64,000 nucleotides of DNA, from contig OZ022245.1 of assembly GCA_963978895.1 (NCBI GenBank), forward strand, positions 1,629,630-1,693,629, in the 5' to 3' direction. Shown piece by piece: positions 39,601-50,731 of this stretch (positions are counted from its first letter, which is position 1; every line of letters starts with the position of its first letter). The notes beneath the pieces are model-generated. The model had not been told where the DNA came from, did no database searches, and worked only from the letters and a program-made list of their open reading frames with translations. This stretch comes from Erpobdella octoculata (Eukaryota > Annelida > Clitellata > Hirudinida > Erpobdellidae). The position numbers and the translations under genes are program-made.

Positions 39601-40539
39601 CTGAACCACTTCAACCTTCAGCCTTTTGTCCAAAGCTGCAAAGAAATTTCTATCTCCACACATGTGTGATGTAGCACCTGAATCTATATACCACGAATTG
39701 ATGATATTAGCTATACGTGCTATTGAACAAACATCATAACCTTGTTGAAAATTTCTTTTATCATTAACTTGAGTAAAATGTTTCACAGCTTTTACTTTAT
39801 GTTCAGGGTGCTTCTTCTTCCATTCTATATATTTTCTACAGTCTTTTTTGATGTGATTTGGCTTTTTACAAAAGAAACATGTCAAGGTTGATCTTCCTGT
39901 TGATACGTTTGGTTGGTTCTCACGAGTAGCATGTACATTCATCGCCTGTTGTTCCTGATGTTCTGTTACTGAGGTAGTCATTTCTGTTCGTCTCTTATAT
40001 TCTTCTAAGAGTTTATTCTTGACAAGCTCTTGAGTCAGGTCTTCCTCAGGTCGAGTTTCAAGGGCAGTGATTAATGTTCCATAACTATCAGGCAAACTAC
40101 TTAGAAATAATGCAACAGTTAAATGTTCAGCAAATGATTCACCGAGTGATGACAACTGGTCGATCAAATCTTCCATTTTTGCCAGATGTTGCTCCATATT
40201 TCCAGTTTCTGTCAACTTTAACCCACAAAGTTTCTTTAACAAATTAACTTTATTCGATAATGTAGACTTTTCATGATATTTCTTTAGAGCATCCCACGTT
40301 TCTTTAGCAGTTGTTAACTTCCGGATGAGATTCAGCTGATTGTCTTCTACAAGTAAACCGATCGTGGCTCTAGCTTTACGGTCCTTCAATTGCCATGCGG
40401 TGTTTGTGGGATTCGGCGAGTCTTCACTAATGGTATCCCACAAATCTTCTTTAGTCAACAAAAGTTCAATCTTAAACTTCCAAGTTTGATAATTATGATT
40501 ATTTAGTTTCGTAATTCTCGAAGCTGTACTTTCAGTCAT
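36622..40539 (-). CDS. Copia Gag-Pol polyprotein, intact, 1305 aa
   Basis: Single frame with no stop or shift, from the first ATG, 109 bp after the primer-binding site. Domain order is the copia one. Gag is residues 1-250, with CCHC zinc knuckle CFFCKKPNHIKKDC (221-234). The aspartic protease has DSGATS (286-291). The integrase zinc region has WHNRLGH (420-426) and CETC (454-457), and its DD35E core is D485, D548 (RSDRGGEY) and E584. Reverse transcriptase has YDVQSAYLNA (D907) and the active-site motif HVDD (D991, D992), a His variant of the usual YVDD. RNase H has ADADWGGD (D1158), SSTEAEY (E1199) and EDNQSC (D1235). Integrase before RT separates it from gypsy elements. It acts in cytoplasmic particles to copy and integrate the element. 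Confidence 0.97.
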   Translation of the reverse strand: MTESTASRITKLNNHNYQTWKFKIELLLTKEDLWDTISEDSPNPTNTAWQLKDRKARATIGLLVEDNQLNLIRKLTTAKETWDALKKYHEKSTLSNKVNLLKKLCGLKLTETGNMEQHLAKMEDLIDQLSSLGESFAEHLTVALFLSSLPDSYGTLITALETRPEEDLTQELVKNKLLEEYKRRTEMTTSVTEHQEQQAMNVHATRENQPNVSTGRSTLTCFFCKKPNHIKKDCRKYIEWKKKHPEHKVKAVKHFTQVNDKRNFQQGYDVCSIARIANIINSWYIDSGATSHMCGDRNFFAALDKRLKVEVVQADGGKLTSSGIGYGYLQNFSPDGNLGLKIKLLDVLFVPELKGNLISVKKLTSFGFEVHFKGNTCHVIRDGEIMLHAVEEKGLYEFITTQKTFRVTCNNMPTECIHLWHNRLGHRDTNAIKTLAHDSAVNFHIKPCEISEICETCIKAKMSRKPIPKKSESKTDDVLDLIHTDVCGPMSTSTPSGNRYFMTMIDDYSRYTEVYLLEYKSEVSSKIKEYVKYVQTKFRKTPKIIRSDRGGEYTGDELKMFLKNEGIQTQLINPYTPQQNGCAERKNRYLVEMVRSMLIDSDLPDRYWGEAVTTANHMQNRLPVTGREETPYQMWNEKKPDLSYIRKFGCKAYVSIPANKRQKLSDKARKLIFVGYEEGTKGYRLLDSETDKITISKDVIFIEGEPHSNQTRTEQRLNSDLASEENFVELSLEDDFVDHDKATIQSNEIELNKDNTAIQLTPKQQVELRRSQRPNKGKPPKRFEVINKVTVNPIVPRTYEEAVSCTEAQQWIAAMKEELRCLELNKTWILTDLPENKTAIGSKWVYKIKTDEDENVVKYKARLVAQGYSQKYGDSFDEVFAPVARTTTLRALLTIAGQKKMIVKHYDVQSAYLNANLSHEVYMKQPAPFCNNDLVCKLSKNLYGLKQGANEWNKKLHEILSNQSYNKSENDPCLYFKRDNKKLIYLSIHVDDLIVATTDLSMIEEFEHQMNKVLVLKDLGNLKYYLGIQFQRDQDGIFLLNQQKYIDSKLQEFNLTDSRPSSIPIDTGYQKRQEPQECFENKEVYRSAIGSLLYLSTNTRPDIAVGTSILARHVSDPKKSDWTEVKRIFRYLNDTKQKQLKLGSLSEQHATQLIGYADADWGGDLNDRKSNTGFCFKYLGSPILWVSRKQTMVTLSSTEAEYIALVEAVQEALWILRILKDLDQELKKPVIIYEDNQSCIRILQNDRCSQRTKHIDTKYHFIRNLYRSGEIDVRYCPSEKMIADLLTKPLGPIKIKQLAQDIGLF

Positions 40540-40648
40540 TATTAAATTCAGTTTAACTTACGCTCAAAAAAAAAATACCCGGATGAGCGATGACTAATAC
40601 CTTAGAAAACTGACTTAACGACTATCTTTATCGCAATTTACACGTATA

Positions 40649-40662
40649 CTGGGCCCATAACC
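40649..40662 (-). other. Primer-binding site for a 5'-half of initiator tRNA-Met
   Basis: The plus strand here reads CTGGGCCCATAACC, the anticodon arm of eukaryotic initiator tRNA-Met (CAU anticodon). The element RNA is therefore complementary to that internal region, not to a tRNA 3' end. Drosophila copia is known to prime with a cleaved 5'-half of this tRNA. The site ends flush with the 5' LTR. Confidence 0.85.
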
Positions 40663-40825
40663 TGTTAGATTATGAAAAACAAATTGCGAAGTTTATTATT
40701 ATCAAACTTAATCGAATATAATGTTACGAGCACAGAGCAGGCAATGGCGTCGAACAATCAAAACATCGGAAGAAGGAGCAAAGAACTAATTAACATAAAA
40801 GACAATAAATCGTTGTAATCCAACA
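40663..40825 (-). repeat. 5' LTR of the copia element
   Basis: 163 bp with TGTT...AACA ends; one mismatch to the 3' LTR. It should carry the element promoter; I see no clear TATA box. Confidence 0.95.
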
Positions 40826-40965
40826 CATCCATCCATCCATCCATCCATCCATCCATCCATCCATCCATCCATCCATCTATCCATCCATCCATCCATCCAT
40901 CCATCCATCCATCCATCCATCCATCCATCCATCCATCCATCCATCCATCCATCCACCCACCCACC
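40826..40965. repeat. (ATCC)n array, right part
   Basis: Continuation of the array at 35832, ending in CCACCCACCCACC. Confidence 0.97.
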
Positions 40966-41356
40966 TATTCGTTTATCCACCTCATCTGTTCAGCCATTCT
41001 TCTGTACGTTAATGATCTATATACTTATTTCTCATCCATCCAAGTCCCATCCATTCACCCTTACCCTTCAACCCATTTATTCCTCCGCTCAACCAACGGT
41101 CTTGCAATCGATCTTACTGCCCTATTTCTGCCCACCTAACTATTCTCCATTTTCCAACTCATCAATTCATCATTTTTATCGTCTTTCCATCCACCACTTC
41201 CCTTAGAAAATTAAATAGCATGTGAAAGTTTCTGATTACGAGTTTTTTGAAGTGTTTTTAAAGCTTTTACGTTAGAACAAATTATAAAGGAAGCAAACTT
41301 GTTCCTACAATTACTTGATCAAAAATACAATAAATCTAAAAAAACTCTAATATTAA
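40966..41356. other. AT-rich DNA, nothing recognised
   Basis: Loose CATCC/CCACC remnants up to about 41210, then AT-rich sequence; no gene support. Confidence 0.45.
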
Positions 41357-41530
<174 letters not shown>

Positions 41531-41627
41531 AAATGAGAAAATAATAAAAAAATCTAGCATTTTTTACAAGACGTCGAATTCTGGAAACTCATTCCATAAA
41601 ATTTAATAAAGCCATGGTCTTTCTTAT

Positions 41628-41695
41628 CAGCATCACCACCATCATCATTATTATCACCACCACCATCATCATCATCATCATCATCACCACCTTCT
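41628..41695. repeat. (CAT/CAC)n array
   Basis: Short imperfect trinucleotide repeat. Confidence 0.85.
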
Positions 41696-41699
41696 TTCT

Positions 41700-42520
41700 G
41701 CATCGGAGAGAGGAAGGCGTCTGAACAGTGAAGATATGAAATTTTTTCATTGATTGATTGGCTGACACGAGCCTTATGTTTCCATTTTTTTGTCAACTTT
41801 ATATCTTTTACAATTCCAATTTTATTTTATTTTTCAGTTTTTTGAAATTAGTTATTTTGCTTCTATTCCATAATATTGTTTGTTATTTTAAAAAATATAT
41901 TTTAAGTGTGGTTGAAACTTTCATAACCTGTCCATTTCTCTTCTTATTTTATTTATTTTACTTTTCTGCAATTTTAATAAATCTTTTTTTTTTTTCAAAC
42001 ATTTTAACGGTTTTTCAATTTTTCATGTCTTTTAGTTTGATTTATTTGTTTGCTGTGATTTCAGTTCTGTTTTGTAAAACTTTTTTTGTAAAAAAAAAAT
42101 TTAATTTAAAAAATAAATAATTTTTATATCTACCCGGTTTTTGTCATCATTTATTTATATTACCATAAAAAATATCGCAAAAACAAAATATTTTCTGACA
42201 AAATATTGTTGGAACGGAGTACCACAGACAAAATTTTGTTCAAAACGTCAACATTAAAAAATAAAAAAATATTAAAAACTAAATGATGAACAGTTTCGCT
42301 GGTATGAAAAAACGATCAAAACGCATCCACAAACATTTTCCATATTAATGTAAAATTATTTTAAACATTTTAATCAATAATATTAAACTTATTTTATTAT
42401 CAAAAAACAAATGTGAACTCTTGTTTTGTTTTTATTTAAAGCAATGCTTTGAATTTTTTTATATAAAAATAGCATTTTAAAATACTTTTCAAACCCATTT
42501 AATCAAAATGTGAGGTTTAA
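41700..42520. other. AT-rich DNA, nothing recognised
   Basis: A Phe/Leu-rich 120-codon frame at 41758-42120 reflects T-rich composition only. Confidence 0.45.
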
Positions 42521-42525
42521 AGTTG

Positions 42526-42620
42526 TGCACCAGCTGTCCACGTCCAATGCACCAGCTGTCCACGGGCCATGCACCAGCTGTCCACGGCCATGCACCAGCT
42601 GTCCACGGGCCATGCATAAG
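42526..42620. repeat. 21-22 bp minisatellite carrying E-boxes
   Basis: Four and a half copies of GCACCAGCTGTCCACGGGCC plus AT; each holds one CAGCTG. Confidence 0.92.
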
Positions 42621-42639
42621 CTGTGCCGGGTTGTTCCAG

Positions 42640-43105
42640 GGTTATTGGGCCAATTCTAAAGATTTCCGACCTTAAAATAGATCCAGACCTAAACCATCGC
42701 CTAGAATTGTGTGCTTAAAAAACGGTCAAATTTGTAGACGGGCCGGACCACGAAAATTCCGCCCATCAAGACCTTAAGCAGTTTTTTAAAGAAGATTTTT
42801 AAAAATTTGTTGTATAGATAAAATTTATTGTTTCTTAAATAAAAAAACTCAAGTTATTTTTAACCCAAAATTTTGTTCATAGTATTTAGTCCATGACATT
42901 TTGATCACAACATTTAATAAACGACATTTTGTTCAATGTCGAAATTTTGTCTGTAGCATTTTTCACGTACGTGGTTTCAAAATTTTTTAAAAGCCCCAAC
43001 TTATTCTTTATCACCATAGCCATCGCAACCAAGCTCATCATAGATAAAACATCTTTTTATGCATATTGTTCACAGCAGTCCACGATGTTTTGTCCACAAG
43101 ATTCG
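42640..43105. other. GC-rich repeat remnant then AT-rich DNA
   Basis: 42640-42780 shares GACCTTAAA/GGGCCGGACC-type phrases with 18820-19022. The rest shows nothing recognisable. Confidence 0.35.
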
Positions 43106-43114
43106 TTCACAACA

Positions 43115-43118
43115 TTAC

Positions 43119-43176
<58 letters not shown>

Positions 43177-43315
43177 GTCATCGTCATCGTCATCGTCATC
43201 ATCATCACCATCATCATAGATGCACCATCTTTTGATCCATATTAACATTATCATCATCAACGTTATAACTATCATTATTAACATCATCATCATCATCGTC
43301 ATTCAACCATCATCA
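43115..43315. repeat. (ATC)n and imperfect relatives
   Basis: Pure ATC at 43120-43210 with ATCGTC units, then degenerate ATC/ATT repeats. Confidence 0.93.
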
Positions 43316-43654
43316 CCACCACCGACCGCTATATCGATACCACGAACACGACAAAAAACTCCATCAATACAGCTCAGCTTGATGCCTCGTGCAACTTCTA
43401 TTCCAAAGAAAGCTTCACTTTCCATCTCCCCTTTCTTTTATTTTTTCCTGTTTTTCTCTTCTTTTTCTCTCCTACCTTCCCCCACTTCCCTCCCACCGTT
43501 TCTCTCTCTCTTTCTCCATCCCCCTATCCTTCTGTTCCCGTTCTACTCTTCTCCTGTACAATGGGATCAACAGCGTGACAGACCATCTGAAGTCGTTTTG
43601 CCGAATTTATAACTTTCGATTGTCGCCAGTAGTTACGATCAATCTCATTATATC

Positions 43655-43715
43655 TATGATGGTGGTGACGATGATGACGATGACGATGACGATGACGGTG
43701 ATGATGACGATGACC

Positions 43716-43806
<91 letters not shown>

Positions 43807-43945
43807 CGACGACGATGACGACGAAGATGACGATGACGATGATGATGGTAGTGATGATTATGATGATGATGACAATAATGATGACGAGGACGATGACTAT
43901 GCTGATGGTCATGATCATGATAACGATTTTGATGATGAAGCATAG
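43655..43945. repeat. (GATGAC)n / (GAT)n array
   Basis: Hexamer GATGAC and trimer GAT blocks alternate. Similar in build to 41357-41530. Confidence 0.94.
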
Positions 43946-44162
43946 CCAATAAACTGCGACGACAAGCAATTCCACGGTTCAGTTTCTGAAATTTCATTTC
44001 CTTCATTTAATAGCGAAGAGACTTTTTTTTCAAATGTCATAATATATTATTTGAAATTGTTAGCACATCTCCAGGTATTACGAAAGTACTACGCTAATTA
44101 GCGAGCGAAATAACAGACAGAGCAAAATTGTAGACATTTAATCACATTTGGAGTTACGACAT

Positions 44163-44266
44163 AATACAGATACGTGCGAATAAGAAATAATACAGATACG
44201 TGCGAATAAGAAATAATACAGATACGTGCGAATAAGAAATAATACAGATACGTGCGAATAAGAAAA
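44163..44266. repeat. 26-bp minisatellite, four copies
   Basis: Starts at 44163, 44189, 44215 and 44241. The unit begins AATACAGATACGTGCGAATA and copies are almost identical. The 26-bp period cycles through all frames, giving a 26-residue peptide repeat that is not a real protein. Confidence 0.95.
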
Positions 44267-44454
44267 AAACATATAAACGCAAGCACACAAACCGACTGAT
44301 AGAAAGACAGACAGACAGACTAAAGGACAGTCGCAATTGATAGCACGCACAGTTACAAGAGAGAGATACAAGCAAAACTAACTGTGCTTCAGCTATGAAA
44401 GACGTGAACACGTGATACAGATGCTAGAAGTGAGTTTTATTGCAGTCGAAGATT

Positions 44455-44660
44455 ACGATAATAATGATGACGATGGTGATGGTGATGGTGATGGTGATGG
44501 CGCTGGATATGGTGATGATAGTAGTGGTGACGGTAGTGGAGATGACAATGATAATGATGATGACTATGATGACGACGATGATGACTATGATGACGATAAT
44601 GATGACGATGACGACGACGACGATGATGAAAATGATGATGATGATGATGACGACGACGAC

Positions 44661-44705
<45 letters not shown>

Positions 44706-44760
44706 GATGATGATGACGATGACGACGATGATGTAAATGATGGAGATTATGATGATGATC
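44455..44760. repeat. Imperfect (GAT/GAC)n array
   Basis: GAT with GAC, GGT and TAT interruptions over 300 bp; the poly-Asp frame is an artefact. Confidence 0.93.
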
Positions 44761-44764
44761 CTAT

Positions 44765-45795
44765 CAAAACGTGTCTGTTTTTGTTTTGAGCGGTGTGATC
44801 TACATTGAATGCGGACGTAAATATGCGATCACGGAGATAATGAGATTGGAAGTGAGCGGACGGAAGAGAAAGTCCAACAAATGGATGGAAGGTGATTATG
44901 AAAGAAAAAAGAAAAAAACTAAAAGAGAGCCAAAGAAATAAAAAGAAAGAGAGAAAAAGTAAAAAAATGGAAAGAAAAAAAACAAATAAATATAAAAAAA
45001 CAAGCAAGAAACAAACCAACAAACCAATAAAACGAACAAACAAGCAAACCAACAAGCAAACAAACAAGCAAACATGCGAACGAGCAAGCCATCGAACGAA
45101 CAAATGAACGCTTGAGCAAATCAATATAACAGCATTGTCCATAACAGCATTTGAAGAGTCATTCATACACGCCAAATAAATTTCCACCAATAAGAAGCCG
45201 CAAAAAAGCCCCTTTTTAACGTATTCGACATGAAATAGCCTTAAATGAAATTCAGTGTCAAATAAAATAAATAAATAAATAAACATATAAATAAATAAAT
45301 AAATAGAAAAGTGATTTCTTTGCCGGGAGAAATATAAAAACAAGTTAGATAAAAATAAATGGAACTCTGGGGAAAAGCTTGAATAAATTACACTACAAAA
45401 TATATCAAGGCTGCCGGGAAGAGCTAAAGCAAGCAAATAGGATTTGTTATTCCAGCTGAGAGGCTGCAAGGGAGAGGCGTCCATCCTGAAAAGGAAACAA
45501 AGAAATTCTGTCTCGTAAAGTGAACTAAATGTAGTTCATTATAATATTTAAATTAGCGATCAATCGATACGGCTGTTACGCGCTGAGCCCTAAAAAAAAA
45601 TCGATAGTCGTAATGAGATGCAGATTAGGTATATTTAATCATCAGCTAATGTGTGTTCGGTTTTAATTGAATTAGCTCTAAATTAATCGGCCTTACATGC
45701 TCGGCGAACATTTGATAGATGAATAATTTAGCGTGGCAGACCATTTCCATCACCTGCTATCTGGAAAAGTAATGGCTAGCAATAGCGGTGGTGGT
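44765..45795. other. AT-rich DNA, no supported gene
   Basis: A 245-codon minus frame (44747-45484) is hydrophobic because of CAAA/GAAA and AAAT low-complexity sequence (about 44890-45110 and 45268-45305). It lacks splice, start or family support. Confidence 0.5.
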
Positions 45796-45798
45796 GTA

Positions 45799-46422
<624 letters not shown>

Positions 46423-46429
46423 GCTGTTA

Positions 46430-47998
46430 GTTAGTTGAAATGTTACCTGAATAAAACAAGAAGATTCGCAGAAGGAAAACTTGGCGTTCATTGATGTCAG
46501 CAGAGCATTCTTTGACAGCGCGTCACCAGGGCGGCACCATGGCTTCGAGCAAGCCCACATCTGCCATAAAATCCTGGTTAACTGTTATTCGGCACAGGAT
46601 GACTCAGTTTTACTGATTTTTTAAGTAGTGCAATGTATTAACTGTTAAGTTATATTCGAGTTTCATGATTAACTTGGTGTTTTTAAGATTAAAATTCCGT
46701 CAGGCTTGACTAGATCGGTTTAGCCACGGGTGCAAATGTCGCCTGAGAAAGACGGTCAATTTAATAAGTTACTTTTCAGCTGTCTCCGATTTGACAGGTC
46801 TCAATAATGATGATGAAGATGGTGACAATGATAACGATGACGATACTGGTTTATTTAATAAGAAAAATGTTTCCGCAGGATGATGATGATACAAAAAAAA
46901 GAGAGAGTTTCCGAGAATTTAAAAACGGCTATAATAACTGTAATTATTATTGAATCAAATTTAATTAAATTTTCAGGCTGTAAAATGCGAAAAATAAATG
47001 CAACGAAGAAATTGTCTTCAAAGAAAATAATTTAAAGATAAATTACCTTCGGAGTTTCATAAATTTATATCAAAAGCAATAAAGAAAAGCAATTTAAATT
47101 TCAGAACTGACAGCTCCGCGTGGAATCAATCTTGTGGCCCACATTTTATCCAATGCCCCCCCCCCCCCCCTCCCTCTCCATCCGACCCGACCATTCCCCC
47201 TCTAGTTTCCACCACGTCTTTTTTCCTCTTTTCCATCTTTTCCAAGCGACTGTTAATTGCATATTTTTCTCACGATTCTTGAAAACTCCTCATTTGTCTC
47301 CATCCGTCGGCTTCCACTGTCTCTTATCTAATGTCCATCCATCCATCTACTGAATCCTGGCTGAAACAACTCCGGGTTGGGCGTTCCTTTCATCTCTGTC
47401 AGTCCGTCCAATTCTCTGCCTCACTTCCATCTGCTTGTCAACCTATCCATCATTCGAAAGCTCATCCATCCATCCGTGGACTGACGCATACGTCCGTAGC
47501 CCTCGATCTATGTCGTTCGAACACGTCAATTACGTTCGTTCGTTCGTCATTGTGTTCGTTTGTTCGTTCATAATAACGTTCGTTCGTCTGTCTGTTCCTT
47601 TGTTCGTTAACTTATCTGTTCTTGCTCATAGTTCATTTACTCTGTTACATTACTTGAGGACTTAATCTACTGTTTCTTTGTACCTGGATTAGATTTAGAC
47701 TCAAAAACTGTTAAAAATCCTTACGGCAGTGGATAATTGAGAAAAAAAAACAGATTTCCGTTTTAAATCATTTCCGGTTTTGATCATTCTCTCAAAATTT
47801 TTTGTGTATGGTTTCATTTATCTTTCTATGTGCATAATTGCCGTCGGATAAGCAGAACCCTACTGGCAGTTGTAGGCTCCAGGTTCGAACCCCGGTATGG
47901 CCTAACGATCGTTCTGTGCTGGACATTAACAAATGACTCCAACATGATTCGGGTCACAGGGGTCACTGCGATATTACCATTTTAGAGGTATCGCTACC
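46430..47998. other. Mixed DNA, no supported gene
   Basis: 46430-46570 is a moderately GC-rich patch. 47150-47700 is pyrimidine-rich with TCGTTCGT-type repeats (about 47515-47600) and a 13-base C run near 47155. None gives a supported exon. Confidence 0.4.
47850..47935 (+). repeat. tRNA-like SINE fragment (B-box only)
   Basis: Contains CCAGGTTCGAACCCCGG, a strong T-arm/B-box. The A-box side is degraded, so this is not a functional tRNA. Confidence 0.35.
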
Positions 47999-48009
47999 AG
48001 CACCACCAT

Positions 48010-48345
48010 TATCTACATCATTACAACCAACCTCATTATCATCATCTTCATCATCATTATCATCTTGTTCTTTTTTTTAACCATTTTCATCATCAGGCTA
48101 CAGGTGATCAGCAGCAATTGTTTTTGAAGTCAAAATGCGATCTTAGTCTCATGATAATCATCAAGGCCACCACTTCAACTACCACCTGTATCATCTTTGT
48201 CATCATTTTCATCGCCACCATCATCATCACCACCACCACCACTATCATCATCATCAACATCATCACCATCACCATCATCATCACCATTATCATCATCATC
48301 ACCATCATCATCATCACCACCATCATCATCATCACCACCACCGTA
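48010..48345. repeat. Imperfect (ATC)n arrays
   Basis: Two stretches (48010-48065 and 48140-48345) of ATC/ACC repeats. Confidence 0.9.
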
Positions 48346-48383
48346 TTAAACACACACACACGCAGACGACCTTTTGATTCATT

Positions 48384-48423
<40 letters not shown>

Positions 48424-48425
48424 CC
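48384..48425. repeat. (CAA)n microsatellite
   Basis: About 42 bp of perfect CAA. Confidence 0.95.
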
Positions 48426-48819
48426 ATAAGAGCTGTCAATGCCATTATTGGAAAGGTCATAAATGCCGGAGATGGAAAACGGGCGTGCCTGATACTTGAC
48501 GGAGAAGTCGCATTACAAGGGGGCGTCTCTCAGGCTTTCTCCTTTTCCTTTCTCCGGGAAAATCGAAAAAATGTTTTCTGTTTTCCAATTTTAAAAAAAA
48601 AGTACTTTTCTACGATGAGAAAACGACTTCAATTTCATTTGATGCGACTCCATGACAGTTTGCCGTTGAGAACATATATTGTTCTATTGTCGTCTTATTT
48701 ATAACTTTAATAACATTTTTTGTCGCCACATTGTATAACAACAACGACGTTTATATTTTCGCAATATCCAAAACTTGATAAATTTTTTTTTTTAAATGTT
48801 GTTTTTATTTCTTCATCAG

Positions 48820-49135
48820 GGCCGATCAAGCACAACAAGATCCTGCAGCCAATGCAACGCCGGGCATAGTTCACTCGAAAACAGAATTCTTCCAAAGGTC
48901 GCCTCAGCAGACGCAAGGACTGCAGCTGCCGCAGCAACAGCAGCAGCAAGCGCAACGAACGCAGTCGACGCAGCAGCGACACCCGGCGACGGGTGTCGAC
49001 CAGGCGCCGATACCGGCTAGCGAATCGTTTTCATCGTCGAGCGTCTCGAAGTCTCCTGTCATAGGAGGCAAGCCGAGATTACAAACGGCTAGAAACAAAT
49101 TGACTGACGGCGTGTCAAAAGGGAGTTCATATGCG
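48820..49135 (+). CDS. Probable synaptotagmin-7 linker exon (Gln/Ser-rich)
   Basis: Flanked by a good acceptor (TTTTTATTTCTTCATCAG) and donor (GCG|GTAATT). The frame after the first base is open for 105 codons. It encodes a disordered segment: a Gln-rich middle (LQLPQQQQQQAQRTQSTQQR) then a Ser-rich part (ASESFSSSSVSKSPVIG). GC content is far above the introns. It ends in phase 0, matching the phase-0 start of the C2A exon 5.5 kb downstream on the same strand. Synaptotagmin-7 is known for a long, alternatively spliced linker between membrane span and C2A; this exon fits that slot. No conserved motif proves the link, and it could belong to another plus-strand transcript. Confidence 0.5.
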
Positions 49136-49296
49136 GTAATTGTCATCCTTTTTCTTCTTTTTTTTATTCATTTATTCAGTTATTTTTTTTTTTGCCTGTT
49201 AATGACACACATCACACAGTTGCATACAGTCCATCGCATCGCATCGCACATATTATATTATATTATTAAAAAAATAAATTTTTAAATGTTTTTAAA

Positions 49297-49478
49297 AAAA
49301 AGAGTGTAATTCAAACATTCTATGGTAGTCTCGAAGAGAGGCTGGTAGATCATTCCAAGCACCTGGAGCAGCGGGACAGAAACCCTTGTCACCAAACTAA
49401 ACCGACCCCAACTTGCGCACTTTACCCAGCAACTGACCCGACCTAAACGTTTGAAAAGCGTTGGTATACAATGACACA
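49297..49478 (-). pseudogene. Non-LTR retrotransposon RT C-terminal fragment
   Basis: The minus strand reads FGDKGFCPAAPGAWNDLP then ASLRDYHRMFELH, the very common end of Jockey/CR1-type ORF2 ('fgdrgF..aaP.aWN.LP.slr......F'). An in-frame stop lies directly before FGDKG and the frame runs out in a poly-A-like tract at about 49267-49298, so it is a truncated dead copy inside the presumed synaptotagmin intron. Confidence 0.75.
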
Positions 49479-49611
49479 TAATATATTACTTAAGAATGAT
49501 GAGTATATTTTAAACACATCACTATCTATAAGTATCAAATTATCTTCAAATATCAATAATGAATGTGTTTATTATAACAAAGTACTACTTTTTACAAACT
49601 TTTATTTAGGT

Positions 49612-49800
49612 TACAATCTCTGTTTGTTTGTGTGTGTGGCTTTCTCTGTACGCAAATCTTGCAAGTAAAATTTAACCAGCTTTTTGACTAGCTAGGAAGC
49701 TGAAACTTTCAGCATAGCTTTATATTGGATGAAAGCACATGATTCAATTAAAAAAAACTTAATTTGAACATCTTTCGTATTTCTAAGTCGAGTGTATTTG
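49612..49800 (+). repeat. Dispersed repeat family B copy
   Basis: Shares 'GCTGAAACTTTCAGCATAGC' and the following TTTAT...GGATGA block with 7455-7915. Confidence 0.5.
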
Positions 49801-49859
49801 AAATTAAAGTTTGTGTTAGAAAACGTGTTTTTTCCTTTACTTGTTATTCCTGAGTTGAC

Positions 49860-50410
49860 CTGACCTCCAGATATCTTAAGGCTCCAGGACCAATCAATCC
49901 CGACCCTGATTTAGCGCGACTGTCAATTTCAAATCATATTTTGAACAAATAATGCTGTTCATGGAACAAAGCTGTAAATATTGTATAAGTCCTGAAAAAC
50001 GGACACTGTCGAGGAAGAGCAGAAGTGTCCGCTCCTCGTGTCTGTCGTTTCAACGGAGGCAAACTACTACTATAGGCCAGATACAGATTGAATATATTCC
50101 GTTCTGATTAAAAATGTCCGCTGCTCTTAACAGCCGCGCTTGAGGGTGCCGCTCTAGATGACTCTTGTATAGCATTAAATCACCTCTTCTACTCAAATAA
50201 CGATAATCAACCCTCTCAATGTTTTCATGCCAACAATAACACGATTAACTTCCGCTCAGCTATAATTGCTTCCCGCCGATCTGGCTATTTATAACTGCCA
50301 ATCAAAAGCAATCGTTTCGTATTCATAGGTAATATCTCATTCCAGCCAGTTCATTTCGCCATTTCAACCAAGCTATTCTTCAAGCGTCAACTCAATCGAA
50401 CGCTAGCTCT
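49860..50410. other. Moderate-GC DNA, possible regulatory DNA
   Basis: Holds an 8-bp stem hairpin (CGGACACT at 50000, AGTGTCCG at 50024) and a TATTTATA box near 50287. No coding region is recognised. Within the presumed synaptotagmin gene an alternative promoter is conceivable. Confidence 0.3.
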
Positions 50411-50412
50411 TT

Positions 50413-50731
<319 letters not shown>

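Larger units (their letters stand above)
36428..40825 (-). mobile_element. Complete Ty1/copia LTR retrotransposon
   Basis: A 4398-bp element in minus orientation. It has two 163-bp LTRs, a primer-binding site abutting the 5' LTR, a polypurine tract abutting the 3' LTR, and one uninterrupted gag-pol frame. It is flanked by the 5-bp direct repeat CATCC (36423-36427 and 40826-40830), although the target is itself a CATC-type repeat, so the duplication length is less certain. LTRs differ at only one position (A versus T, near 36468/40703), implying a recent insertion. Integrase, RT and RNase H motifs are intact, so it may be autonomous. Confidence 0.97.

Noticed and set aside
44747..45484. 245-codon minus frame with hydrophobic stretches
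   Set aside because: Composition follows A-rich low-complexity DNA; no conserved motif, splice sites or plausible start context.
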